Shown here: piece after piece, positions 1 through 8,604 of the stretch
Position numbering within the stretch: the stretch's first letter is position 1
How the letters are laid out: each line of letters begins with the position of its first letter
Origin: JAFMJV01 sp963814315
Lineage (GTDB): Bacteria > Chloroflexota > Limnocylindria > Limnocylindrales > CSP1-4
Reading direction: 5' to 3'
NCBI GenBank assembly: GCA_963814315.1
Contig: CAWFCG010000001.1
Coordinates: 682,001 to 746,000, forward strand
DNA length: 64,000 nucleotides
Made by a program: the position numbers and the translations under genes
Notes under the pieces: generated by a model
Database searches by the model: none
Told to the model about the DNA's origin: nothing
The model's input: only the letters and a program-made list of their open reading frames with translations

Positions 1-1376
1 AAACGCGGCAGGTCGAAGACCAGGTCACCCATCGAGTAGAGCACGGGCACCCCATCGACGAATTCGACCGGGCCGGTGACGTGGCTGTGCGCACCAAGCA
101 CCACGTCTGCCCCGGCACGCACCATGGCACGGGCCTGCTGACGTTGTTGTGGGAACACGCGAGTCACGTATTCGGGGCCCCAGTGCGGGAGCACCACGAT
201 CACGTCGGCGCCGTCGCCTCGCAGGGCGCGAATATCGGCACGCACGTCCTTCAGCACCAGCTCCGCCGCGCCCGCGCGCGTGTCGCTCACTGCGTGCACG
301 GCGGTATTGATGGCGTCGTAGCCGAGGAAGCAGATCCGCAACCCCGCCTGATCGAGACACGCAGGCGCTCGGGCACGCCTTGGATCCTTGCCGGCACCGA
401 ACGTGCGGATGCCCGCGGAGCGGAGGTTGCGAACGGTCTGCTTGACCCCGGTCGAACCCGCATTGCGGATATGATTGTTAGCCAAGCTCACGATATCGAC
501 CCCGGCCTCGACGACGCCATCGAGCATCTTGGGATCGACCGTGAACACCAGGCCGCTCGGGTGATACGTGTGAGCGTTCGGAGCCGGCGCCTCGTGGTTG
601 ACGATGGTGATGTCAGCCGATGAGAGGAGCTCGCGCACGGCTCCCTTGGGACCCACGCGCTTCGTGGTGATGGCGGGTCCGCCGTCCTGCGTGCAACAGG
701 TGCGTGAGGTGATGCGGGCGTAGCCGCCGTCCCACGGGTAGTCGGGACCCTTGCCTTCGATCATCGACTTCCGATAGGGCTCCCGGTCGAGCATGACGTC
801 GCCACCTGCCATCAGCGTCCACGTGGCATCAAGATCGAAGGCGCCCTCCCCTATCGCCATGAGGGGCCAGTCGGCCAGACTGTCGACCCGCCCGCTCCCG
901 AACAGGCTCAGGTCGTCGACCGACAGAGCCCGCACGTTGGGCCCGACCGACTCGGCCGGCAGCAGGCCCAGGGTCCGGCGCGAGGCCTCCACGGCGGCCC
1001 GAACCTCGTCAACAGCGCCGATCTGCACCGCGTCGCCGGGTTCCACGCCGAGCGCCTGCCAGAGGCCCAGAGTGCCATCACCCGCGATGGCCACGCGGTC
1101 GAAGTCCTCGCCGTGCCCCTCGATGGCAGCGCGGATCTCGTCGAGCGTGATGACCCGCTGCGGCGCCCAGAAGCGCAGCACCGGTACGTACGCTACAGCG
1201 CCGAGCGCCATCGGCTCTTGCGTGTCGGTCGGCGGGACCTGTCCTGCCACCGCGCCAAAGAGGGTGACCGTCATCAGCACCGCTACCAACAAGGCACACA
1301 GGGATCGAGCCGGGACGGCCCGTACTCGCTGCGCAGCGCGTGGAGTCGCGCCTGGCGGCCCGCTCGTTGCAGTCAT
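1..1376 (-). CDS. CapA-family (poly-gamma-glutamate synthesis type) protein, partial
   Basis: The 3' end lies outside the window; about 458 residues are visible. An N-terminal hydrophobic stretch (about residues 24-45, rich in L, V and A) looks like a signal peptide or anchor. Residues 50-185 are not recognised. The CapA/PGA_cap metallophosphatase-like domain follows, with motifs GGDVMLDR (about 191), NHEAPAP, SLANNH, LPHWGPEY, GAHSH and YSMGDLVFDL in the family order. CapA-type proteins act outside the membrane, in anionic polymer (poly-gamma-glutamate) export or attachment or related envelope work. No capB or capC neighbour is visible, so the polymer role is only inferred. The ATG at 1376 is the first start in the open frame. 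The downstream gene runs divergently. Confidence 0.85.
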   Translation of the reverse strand, partial: MTATSGPPGATPRAAQRVRAVPARSLCALLVAVLMTVTLFGAVAGQVPPTDTQEPMALGAVAYVPVLRFWAPQRVITLDEIRAAIEGHGEDFDRVAIAGDGTLGLWQALGVEPGDAVQIGAVDEVRAAVEASRRTLGLLPAESVGPNVRALSVDDLSLFGSGRVDSLADWPLMAIGEGAFDLDATWTLMAGGDVMLDREPYRKSMIEGKGPDYPWDGGYARITSRTCCTQDGGPAITTKRVGPKGAVRELLSSADITIVNHEAPAPNAHTYHPSGLVFTVDPKMLDGVVEAGVDIVSLANNHIRNAGSTGVKQTVRNLRSAGIRTFGAGKDPRRARAPACLDQAGLRICFLGYDAINTAVHAVSDTRAGAAELVLKDVRADIRALRGDGADVIVVLPHWGPEYVTRVFPQQRQQARAMVRAGADVVLGAHSHVTGPVEFVDGVPVLYSMGDLVFDLPR

Positions 1377-1584
1377 GGCCTTCAAGCTTATCGAATCAAG
1401 ACCGAGCAGCCCGAAGACCATGGCCTGCGAGAGCAGAGAAGGGAAAACGCATCGTTGCATCGCGTGAGGTCGGGCGTCGCATGTGTCGCGACGAGCAGGG
1501 GTCCATCCTCGCGTGAGCGTCATGGCCACGGGCGGGTAACATCCACCTTCGCACAACACATTCACGCCCTCGGAGGAACTGCGC
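1377..1584. other. Divergent intergenic region between capA-like gene and metA
   Basis: This 208-base gap must hold the promoters of both the leftward capA-like gene and the rightward metA. I looked for a SAM riboswitch ahead of metA and saw no conserved core I could defend. A ribosome binding site GGAGG lies at about 1573-1577, just ahead of the metA ATG. No tRNA or clear terminator was seen. Confidence 0.4.
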
Positions 1585-2700
1585 ATGCCCCTGGTCGCCC
1601 ACAACGCGCTGCCCACCTTCGAGCGCCTGCGCGCGGAAGGCGAGGACGTGCTCAGCGTGGAGCGCGCCCAGCACCAGGACATCCGCGAACTCCACGTGGG
1701 CCTGCTCAACATGATGCCGGACGCCGCCCTGTTGGTGACCGAGAAGCAGTACATGCGCCTGATCGGTGCCTGCAACCGTATCACCCAGATCTATGTCTAC
1801 CCCTTCAGCGTGCCCGGCCTGGCCCGCAGCGAGGAGGCACGAGCGCACATCGATGCCTTCTACGCCGACTTCGAGGATCTCAAGAGCACGGGCCTCGATG
1901 CGCTGATCATCAGCGGCGCCAACGTCACGGTTCCGTCGCTCGACCTGGAGCCCTTCTGGGAGCCACTCGGGGAGGTCGTCGGCTGGGCGATCGACCACGT
2001 CACCAGCATCCTTTGCTCGTGTCTTGCCACCCATGCCCTCGTCAAGCACCTCTACGGCATGGACCGTGAACCCTTCGACCACAAATTCTGGGGCGTCTAT
2101 CGGCACCAGGTCGTGGACCGCGGCCACCCGCTGACCCAGGACGTGAACACCCGCTTCGACGCGCCCCATTCGCGCTGGAATGACATCCCCCTCGCCAAGT
2201 GGCAAGCCGCCGGCTTGCGCGTCCTGGCCCAAAGCGAGGACGCCAGCGTGCACCTCGCCACCAGCCCCGACGGCTTCCGCATCGTCTACTTCCAGGGGCA
2301 CCCGGAGTACGACCGCAACAGCCTGCTGAAGGAATACAAGCGCGAGGTCAGCCGCTTCCTGAACGGCGAGCTCGATTCGCCGCCACCCTATCCCGAGCAC
2401 TACCTGACGCCAGAGGCTGACCATCTGGCACAGTCCTATCTCCGCGATGCCCTCGCCGCGCGAGCCCACGGCAAAGCCGATCCGGAGTTCCCGGAGGCGT
2501 CATTCGACGCCCACCTGGACAACACTTGGGGGGACACGGGCCGAGCACTCTTCAACAACTGGTTGGGGCTGGTGTACCAACTCACCGGCCTCGATCGCCA
2601 CCAGCCGTTCATGCCCGGAATCGACCCGACTGACCCACTGGCGCTGGCCGCCACGCTTGGTCAGGGCCCCCTAGCAGCAGAGCAGGAGATCCCCCGATGA
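1585..2700 (+). CDS. metA: Homoserine O-acyltransferase, MetA family
   Basis: Transfers an acyl group (succinyl or acetyl) to the hydroxyl of homoserine, the first committed step of methionine synthesis. The 371-residue protein has the family LNMMPD motif near residue 41, a likely nucleophile Cys146 in SILCSCLATHAL (aligned with E. coli Cys142), and the catalytic His239-x-Glu241 in FQGHPEYD. At the position that sets acyl-CoA choice in this family (Gly for succinyl, Glu for acetyl) I read Thr115, in ISGANVT, so the donor is uncertain. The adjacent O-acetylhomoserine-type sulfhydrylase favours acetyl. RBS GGAGG precedes the ATG. The stop overlaps the start of metY as ATGA, indicating translational coupling. 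Confidence 0.88.
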   Translation: MPLVAHNALPTFERLRAEGEDVLSVERAQHQDIRELHVGLLNMMPDAALLVTEKQYMRLIGACNRITQIYVYPFSVPGLARSEEARAHIDAFYADFEDLKSTGLDALIISGANVTVPSLDLEPFWEPLGEVVGWAIDHVTSILCSCLATHALVKHLYGMDREPFDHKFWGVYRHQVVDRGHPLTQDVNTRFDAPHSRWNDIPLAKWQAAGLRVLAQSEDASVHLATSPDGFRIVYFQGHPEYDRNSLLKEYKREVSRFLNGELDSPPPYPEHYLTPEADHLAQSYLRDALAARAHGKADPEFPEASFDAHLDNTWGDTGRALFNNWLGLVYQLTGLDRHQPFMPGIDPTDPLALAATLGQGPLAAEQEIPR

Positions 2701-3974
2701 GAGACGAGACCCTCGCCGTCCATGCCGGCTACGAGACCGATCCGACGACCAAGTCGGTGGTGGTGCCGATCTACCAGACGGTCGCCTATGAGTTCGATGA
2801 TGCCCAGCACGGCGCCGACCTCTTCAACCTTGAGGTCGCGGGCAATATCTACACGCGCATCATGAACCCCACCTCGGATGTGCTGGAGAAGCGCGTCGCG
2901 GAGATGGAGGGTGGCATCGCCGGTCTGGCGCTGAGTGCTGGCTCGGCGGCCATCAACTACGCCATCCAGGCGATCACAAAGGTCGGCGCCAACGTGGTCT
3001 CGGTACCAATGCTCTATGGCGGCACCTACACGCTGTTTGCCCACATGCTGCCGGCACAGGGTGTCGAGGTGCGCTTCGCTGCCGATGACAGCGCAGCGGC
3101 GCTTGAGAAGCTCATCGACGACAAGACGGCCGCGGTCTTCATCGAGACCATCGGCAACCCCGCCGGCAACGTGGCCGATATCGAGGCCATCGCCCAGATG
3201 GCGCACCGGCACGGCGTCCCGCTCATCGCCGATGCGACCGTCTCCACGCCGGTGCTGACCAAGCCCATCCGGTGGGGCGCGGACATCGTCATCCACTCCA
3301 TGACCAAGTACATCGGCGGCCACGGCAACTCACTCGGCGGCATGATCGTGGACAGTGGCAACTTCCCCTGGGCCGACCATGCTGACCGCTATCCGATGCT
3401 GATCGAGCCCGAGCCTGCCTACCACGGGGTCAGTTACACCGAGACCTTCGGCCCGGCGGCGTTCATCGCTCGCGCTCGGACGGTCCCGCTGCGCAATACC
3501 GGCTCCGCCATCAGCCCCATGAATGCCTGGCTGATCCTGCAAGGCCTGCAGACGCTGCCCATCCGCATGGAGCGGCACGTGGAGAATGCCATGGGCGTGG
3601 CCACCTATCTCCAGGACCACGACCAGGTCAGCTGGGTCAGCTACGCCGGCCTGCCGGGTTCGCCGTACTACGAGCTGGCACAGAAATACACCGGTGGCAA
3701 GCCCTCAGGCCTGCTGAGCTTCGGTGTCAAGGGTGGCTATGAGCCCGGCGTCAAGTTCTACGACGCGCTGAAGCTCTTCAAGCGCCTTGTAAACATCGGC
3801 GACGTGCGCTCACTGGCGGCACACCCGGCCTCCACCACGCACCGGCAGATGACTGCGGAGGAGCAGGCCATGGCCAACGTCACGCCGGACACCATCCGCC
3901 TTTGCGTGGGCATCGAGCACATCGAGGACATCATGGAGGACCTGGAGCAGGCGCTGGCGGCTTCAGCGAGATAG
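2697..3974 (+). CDS. metY: O-acetylhomoserine sulfhydrylase (aminocarboxypropyltransferase)
   Basis: PLP enzyme of the Cys/Met metabolism family, 425 residues, the usual length for MetY rather than the shorter cystathionine synthases (about 380-400). It replaces the acyl group of O-acylhomoserine with sulfide to give homocysteine. The PLP lysine is Lys204 in HSMTKYIGGHG; Asp179 (IADATVSTP) should contact the pyridine nitrogen; a YTRIMNPT motif near residue 52 and SLAAHPASTTHR near the C-terminus are family hallmarks. It starts inside the metA stop (ATGA), so the pair forms a direct-sulfhydrylation route to homocysteine. Confidence 0.93.
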   Translation: MRDETLAVHAGYETDPTTKSVVVPIYQTVAYEFDDAQHGADLFNLEVAGNIYTRIMNPTSDVLEKRVAEMEGGIAGLALSAGSAAINYAIQAITKVGANVVSVPMLYGGTYTLFAHMLPAQGVEVRFAADDSAAALEKLIDDKTAAVFIETIGNPAGNVADIEAIAQMAHRHGVPLIADATVSTPVLTKPIRWGADIVIHSMTKYIGGHGNSLGGMIVDSGNFPWADHADRYPMLIEPEPAYHGVSYTETFGPAAFIARARTVPLRNTGSAISPMNAWLILQGLQTLPIRMERHVENAMGVATYLQDHDQVSWVSYAGLPGSPYYELAQKYTGGKPSGLLSFGVKGGYEPGVKFYDALKLFKRLVNIGDVRSLAAHPASTTHRQMTAEEQAMANVTPDTIRLCVGIEHIEDIMEDLEQALAASAR

Positions 3975-4078
3975 GCGCCCGGATCACGGTCCCGGGGTGT
4001 CGGCCGTGTGCTACCGTCCCATGCTTGGGGGTCCGGCAGGGGGACGCCTGCCGACCCACCTTGCGTGGAGGTAGTCGT

Positions 4079-5110
4079 ATGACTCGACGTGGAGCCGCTG
4101 GTTCGATCCTGCTTTCCGGCCTCTTGGCCGCCGGTCTGAGTGGCGCTGCGGCAGCACAGGATGAGGGCAACCTCGTGGTGCTCTGTACGCCACAGGAGGA
4201 CTGGTGCGTCAGGATGGTCCAGGAGTTCCAGGACCAGACCGGCATCAACACCAGCTATGTGCGCATGTCCTCCGGTGAGGCGCTGGCGCGCTTGCGTGCC
4301 GGTGCCGAAGCACCGGAGTTCGACGTCTGGTGGGGCGGACCGGCTGACGGCCAGATCGCGGCCGCCGCGGAAGGTCTCATCGAGCCCTACATCTCCCCCA
4401 ACGCCGCCGCCATCCCTGATGACAAGAAGGGCGCCGACGGCACCTGGACGGGCGTCTATGTCGGCGCCCTGGGTTTCTGCTCCAACCAGAGTGAGCTGGA
4501 GCGACTGGGCATCGAGGCACCCACCTCGTGGGACGCCCTCCTGGTGCCAGAGTTGGCTGGCAACGTCGCGGTCGCCCATCCGGCCAGCTCCGGAACCGCC
4601 TATACGGCGCTCTATACGCAGGTCCTCCGCCTGGGCGGTGAAGATGCCGCCATCGACTACATGAAGGAGTTGCACAACAACATCCTGCAGTACACCAAGT
4701 CCGGCTCCGCGCCGGGCGGCATGGCTGGACGCGGCGAGATCGCCACAGCCATCATCTTCAGCCACGACTGCATCAAGAACTACGAAGAGGGCTTCACCGA
4801 CCTGGAGGTCACCTTCCCCGCCGAGGGTACCGGCTACGAGATCGGGGCCGTGGCGCTCGTTGCCAACGCTCAGAACCCCGACAACGCCAAGAAGTGGATC
4901 GACTGGTCGCTCCAGACTGACACCCAGGAGATCGGCCCCTCGGTGGGCTCGTTCCAGCTCCCGACCAACCCAGATGCCGCCGTGAGTGACCTCTCGGTGA
5001 CGCTCGATCAAGTCAATCTGATCGATTACGACTTCGACGCTGCAGGAGCCGCGAGGACCGAGCTGACCCAGCGTTTCGAGGACGAGGTCGCCGCCGAGCC
5101 GGTCGAGTAG
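4079..5110 (+). CDS. ABC transporter substrate-binding protein (iron(III)/aminoethylphosphonate type)
   Basis: Secreted binding protein of 343 residues, family 1 solute-binding type. The start at 4079 is set by RBS GGAGG at 4067-4071 and gives a clean signal peptide (two Arg, then a Leu/Ala-rich core ending AAAAQD). Mature segments such as FDVWWGGPADGQ, EGLIEPYIS, and an Ala/Gly-rich SGTAYTAL region resemble FbpA/FutA and PhnS-like proteins. The ligand cannot be named from sequence; iron(III) and 2-aminoethylphosphonate are the leading options. It is the first gene of a three-gene transporter and is separated from the permease by a strong hairpin that may allow higher expression of the binding protein. 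Confidence 0.85.
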   Translation: MTRRGAAGSILLSGLLAAGLSGAAAAQDEGNLVVLCTPQEDWCVRMVQEFQDQTGINTSYVRMSSGEALARLRAGAEAPEFDVWWGGPADGQIAAAAEGLIEPYISPNAAAIPDDKKGADGTWTGVYVGALGFCSNQSELERLGIEAPTSWDALLVPELAGNVAVAHPASSGTAYTALYTQVLRLGGEDAAIDYMKELHNNILQYTKSGSAPGGMAGRGEIATAIIFSHDCIKNYEEGFTDLEVTFPAEGTGYEIGAVALVANAQNPDNAKKWIDWSLQTDTQEIGPSVGSFQLPTNPDAAVSDLSVTLDQVNLIDYDFDAAGAARTELTQRFEDEVAAEPVE

Positions 5111-5174
5111 ACCCTTCGACAAGGCCGCGAGCACCAGCACCAGTGTGGCGTTCGTGAGTACTCTGAACTGCACT

Positions 5175-5203
5175 GACGAGGCCGGCCCGACGCCGGCCTC
5201 GTC
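5175..5203 (+). terminator. 12-bp perfect hairpin between binding protein and permease
   Basis: Arms GACGAGGCCGGC (5175-5186) and GCCGGCCTCGTC (5192-5203) are perfect inverted repeats with a 5-base loop. No T-tract follows and the permease ATG lies only 2 bases downstream, so full termination is unlikely. Such hairpins after a binding-protein gene often protect the upstream mRNA or damp downstream expression. It also sits where the permease RBS should be, so it could occlude translation. Confidence 0.6.
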
Positions 5204-5205
5204 CC

Positions 5206-7032
5206 ATGTCCCATGACCGTCACCGAACCATGACCATCACCGACCGCCAGGCGATTCGCGATGCGGCGCTGCCGAGGCGCGACAAGATCCCCAGGATACC
5301 CAGCCGGCCCAAGTGGCGCGCCGTCGATCCGGCCGTCATCATCGCCATCCTCGTCGCGGCTGGCTTCGTGGTCATCGCCATCGTGTGGCCCGTGGGCAAG
5401 GTCGTCGGTGAAGCCTTCTCGGCCGAAGCCATCCCCATCTTCGAGCGCTATCTCACCACGGCCCAGAACAGGATCCTGCTGAACACGATCATGTTGGGCC
5501 TCACCGTGGCCACGCTGGGCACGGTGGTGGCGTTCGTCTTCGCCTTCGTCCAGGTGCGCGTGCCGGCGCCGCGCCACCTCAAGACCCTCATCCACGTCAT
5601 CGCACTGCTGCCGATCGTTAGCCCACCCTTCGCGCTGGCCGTGGCGACGATCACCATGTTCGGCCGCAGCGGCATCATCACCCGTGACATCCTGGGCTTG
5701 CGATTGGACATCTACTCGTGGCCGAACTTGCCGCTGCTGCCGCCGGCCGGACTCTCCGTCGTGATGGCACTGACGTTCTTCCCCATCGCCTACATCATGT
5801 TGATGGGCATGATGCGGGCCCTGGACCCATCGCTCGACGAGGCGGCGGCGAACCTGGGCGCATCAAAGTGGCGCACCTTCCGCAAGGTCACGCTGCCGTT
5901 GCTGGCACCCGGTATCGCCTCAGCCTTCCTGCTGCTCTTCGTAGAGGCGCTCGCCGACCTTGCCAACCCGCTCGTGCTGGGCGGCAACTACACGGTCCTC
6001 GCCAGCCGCATGTACATCGCCATCGTCGGCGAGTACAACCTGACCGCTGGTTCCGTGCTGGCGGTCATGCTGCTGGTGCCGGCACTGGTGGTCTACTTCG
6101 TCCACCGCTACTACGCCAACAAGTCGTCCATCGTCTCGGTGTCGGGCAAGCCCAGCGGACGACATAGCGAGATCGGGAGCCGACCCATCCGCTGGCTGCT
6201 GCTGGGGACGGTCCTGGCCATCGTGGGTCTCATCGTGCTGCTCTACGGAACCATCGTGCTGGGCTCGTTCACCAAGCTCCTTGGCGTCAATCACGAGTTC
6301 ACGCTCGAGCACTTCGAGGCGGTGCTCTTCGGCTACGGCTTCGAGGCCGTGACCGATACCGTGACGCTGGCCACGATCGCGACACCCATCGCCGGCGTGT
6401 TGGGGGTGGTCGTGGCCTTCCTGGTGATCCGGCGTCGCTTCTGGGGTCGTGGCACGCTGGACTTCGGCGTCATGCTCGGCGTCGCTATCCCAGGCACCAT
6501 CTTCGGCATCGGCTACCTGCTGGCGTTCAACACCCCGACCGAGCTCTTCGGGGTCACGGTGTTCCCCAAGCTGACCGGTGGGGCAGCGTTCCTGGGTGGT
6601 GCCATCGCCATCGTGATGGTCTTCATCCTGCGCTCGGCACCAGGTGGGCTGCGGTCGGCGACATCTTCGTTGCAGCAGATCGACCCATCCATCGAAGAGG
6701 CGGCCACGTCGCTGGGTTCGAGCCAGCAACACACGTTCCGCAAGATCACGTTGCCGCTCATCCGCCCCGCCTTCCTGGCGGGGCTCATCTATTCGTTCGC
6801 GCGCGCCATGACCGCCATCAGCGCGGTCATCTTCCTGACCACGCCGGAGGTGCGCATCATGACCGCACAGATCCTCAATGAGGTTGATGCGGCGCGTTAC
6901 GGCAACGCCTACGCCTACTGTGTCGTCCTGATCATCATCGTGCTCGTCGCCATCGGTATCCTCAGCTTCCTGGTGGGATCAAGGACGGACGCCGAACAGC
7001 GATCCGAGGGTGGCACGTCGACATGGGGCTGA
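5206..7032 (+). CDS. ABC transporter permease, fused two-domain FbpB/PhnU type
   Basis: Integral membrane protein of 608 residues made of two homologous permease halves. Each half ends with an EAA-type loop that contacts the ATPase: DEAAANLGASKWRTFRKVTLPLL near residue 210 and EEAATSLGSSQQHTFRKITLPL near residue 500. About 12 membrane helices are expected. This fused form is typical of iron(III) and aminoethylphosphonate importers. Two starts are possible: 5206, crowded by the hairpin, or the in-frame ATG at 5230 (MTITDRQ); no good RBS favours either. The gene overlaps the ATPase gene. Confidence 0.9.
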   Translation: MSHDRHRTMTITDRQAIRDAALPRRDKIPRIPSRPKWRAVDPAVIIAILVAAGFVVIAIVWPVGKVVGEAFSAEAIPIFERYLTTAQNRILLNTIMLGLTVATLGTVVAFVFAFVQVRVPAPRHLKTLIHVIALLPIVSPPFALAVATITMFGRSGIITRDILGLRLDIYSWPNLPLLPPAGLSVVMALTFFPIAYIMLMGMMRALDPSLDEAAANLGASKWRTFRKVTLPLLAPGIASAFLLLFVEALADLANPLVLGGNYTVLASRMYIAIVGEYNLTAGSVLAVMLLVPALVVYFVHRYYANKSSIVSVSGKPSGRHSEIGSRPIRWLLLGTVLAIVGLIVLLYGTIVLGSFTKLLGVNHEFTLEHFEAVLFGYGFEAVTDTVTLATIATPIAGVLGVVVAFLVIRRRFWGRGTLDFGVMLGVAIPGTIFGIGYLLAFNTPTELFGVTVFPKLTGGAAFLGGAIAIVMVFILRSAPGGLRSATSSLQQIDPSIEEAATSLGSSQQHTFRKITLPLIRPAFLAGLIYSFARAMTAISAVIFLTTPEVRIMTAQILNEVDAARYGNAYAYCVVLIIIVLVAIGILSFLVGSRTDAEQRSEGGTSTWG

Positions 7033-8162
7033 TGACCGGCGACATCAAACGAACGAGCGAACCGGCGACCCTGCTGCTGGAACGGCTGAGCAAGCACTTC
7101 AAGTCGCCCGAGGGTGGCGTGGTGCGGGCCGTCGATGACATCAGCATCGAGCTCACCGGCGGCAGCTTCGTGACGTTGCTGGGGCCATCGGGCTGCGGCA
7201 AGACCACCACCCTGCGCATGATCGCCGGCTTCGAGAACCCCACCTCCGGTCGCATCATGCTGGACGACAGGGATCTGGTCCGCCTGACACCAGACAAGCG
7301 CGGCATGGGCATGGTCTTCCAGTCGTATGCCCTCTTCCCGCACCTGACCGTGCATGACAACGTCGCTTTCGGCGTGCAGCTCCAGGGCAAGTCAGGCAAG
7401 GAGCTGGAGGCGACCATCGACGCCGCGCTTGACCTGGTCAACCTGCCCGGACTGGGGGCGCGCAAGATCTCCGAGCTCTCCGGCGGCCAGCAGCAGCGTG
7501 TCGCCCTGGCCCGCGCCATGGCCATCGAGCCGCGCGTGCTGCTGTTCGACGAGCCACTGTCCAACCTGGATGCCAAGCTGCGTGTCTCGCTGCGATCGGA
7601 GATCAGGCGCATCCAGCAGCAGCTGGGCACGACCTCGATCTACGTGACGCACGACCAGGCTGAGGCGATGGCGCTGTCAGACGTGGTGGTGGTGATGAAT
7701 GCCGGCCACATCGAACAAGCCGGACCACCTGACGAGGTCTATCGTCGGCCGGCCACGCGCTTCGTGGCCGACTTCATCGGCCGCGCCAACTTCCTGAGTG
7801 GTGACGTGCTCGGCGTGGGCGATGAGACCATCGACATCTCGATGATGGGCGTAGCCATGACCATCCCTGCCGGGGAAGGCCATCAGCGCGGTGGCACCGC
7901 CGTCGTGGTGGCGCGTCCCGAGTCCATCCGTGTGGGCAGTGGCTCGCTGCGGGCGACGGTGAAGGGCAGCACCTTCCTGGGCTCCTACGTCGAATACGAG
8001 CTGGAGCTGGGCGATGGCCAGGAGAACATGCTGGCGGTCGACGGCGAGTGGATGTCCCACGGCATCCACCAGCCCGGCGAAACCATCGCCTGGACGCTCG
8101 TACCCGAACGCGCCTATGCCCTGCCCGCAGCTCCCGACGCTCCGACTGACCTCACGGCCTAG
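7023..8162 (+). CDS. ABC transporter ATP-binding protein (PotA/FbpC type)
   Basis: Nucleotide-binding subunit energising the transporter, 379 residues. Walker A is GPSGCGKTT (residues 54-62), followed by the Q-loop in VFQSYALFPHLT, signature LSGGQQQR, Walker B VLLFDEPLSNLD and the switch His in VTHDQAEA. The C-terminal part from about residue 240 is a TOBE-like domain, usual in this subfamily. ATG 7023 lies within the permease gene; a second in-frame ATG at 7032 shares TGATG with the permease stop and may be the coupled start. It is the last gene of the transporter operon. Confidence 0.92.
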   Translation: MGLMTGDIKRTSEPATLLLERLSKHFKSPEGGVVRAVDDISIELTGGSFVTLLGPSGCGKTTTLRMIAGFENPTSGRIMLDDRDLVRLTPDKRGMGMVFQSYALFPHLTVHDNVAFGVQLQGKSGKELEATIDAALDLVNLPGLGARKISELSGGQQQRVALARAMAIEPRVLLFDEPLSNLDAKLRVSLRSEIRRIQQQLGTTSIYVTHDQAEAMALSDVVVVMNAGHIEQAGPPDEVYRRPATRFVADFIGRANFLSGDVLGVGDETIDISMMGVAMTIPAGEGHQRGGTAVVVARPESIRVGSGSLRATVKGSTFLGSYVEYELELGDGQENMLAVDGEWMSHGIHQPGETIAWTLVPERAYALPAAPDAPTDLTA

Positions 8163-8604
8163 CCGGCGGACCGCGACCGACGAGGCGAGCGAGGCGACGG
8201 CGGGAGGCCGTTTCCCGCTTGGCGGGACAACCCGACCAGCGTGAGCCCCGAACGACCGATCCGTCCCGGCGCACGGGAACTGGTGACGCCCGGTCCCGCC
8301 GCGCGGGAAGACTCCGCAGTCATCCGGCGGTACTGGTCAGGATGTCCCGCCCGGCGGGAGGCCACACCAGCGACTGGTCGTGTTCAGGTGCAGCGCTCCG
8401 GCCCAGCGGGCCGAGCATTCGCGGGTGCGGGTGCGGCGGACCCTGCTCCGGCGTGGCACGCATCTGTGGCGCACCGTGGATAAGTCACGAAGCACGTAAC
8501 CGATTATTCTGTCGCGGGGGGATGGCACGGACAAGCCTCCCGCCTTGAGGGTCGATGGATGGCAACCAGCATCGAAACGACCCTCCCCTACGGAGGTACT
8601 CTCG
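8163..8604. other. Long non-coding stretch before nirK
   Basis: No convincing coding frame lies in these 440 bases. The first half contains four small palindromes (separate entry). The second half is G+C-rich until about 8480-8520, where a more A+T-rich patch (ACCGATTATTCTG) is the best place for a nirK promoter, though no consensus -35/-10 pair or FNR-type site is clear. The start of nirK is set by GGAGG at 8592-8596. Confidence 0.5.
8213..8359. repeat. Cluster of four short TCCCGC-N3-GCGGGA-type palindromes
   Basis: Copies at 8213-8227 (TCCCGC TTG GCGGGA), 8264-8278 (weaker: TCCCG GCGCA CGGGA), 8294-8308 (TCCCGC CGC GCGGGA) and 8345-8359 (TCCCGC CCG GCGGGA). The start-to-start spacing is 51, 30 and 51 bases, so the layout is itself symmetric. 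They lie between the ABC transporter stop and nirK. Possible roles are an operator array, an mRNA 3' stabiliser, or a REP-like element family. Confidence 0.65.

Noticed and set aside
1377..1584. SAM riboswitch before metA
   Set aside because: No conserved core or nested stems that I could trace.
1396..2469. Long reverse-strand open frame over metA
   Set aside because: Antisense of a well-supported gene; composition is that of a shadow frame with no recognisable motif.
8213..8359. CRISPR array
   Set aside because: Units are ~15-base palindromes with spacing of 30 and 51; no long identical direct repeats, no cas genes.
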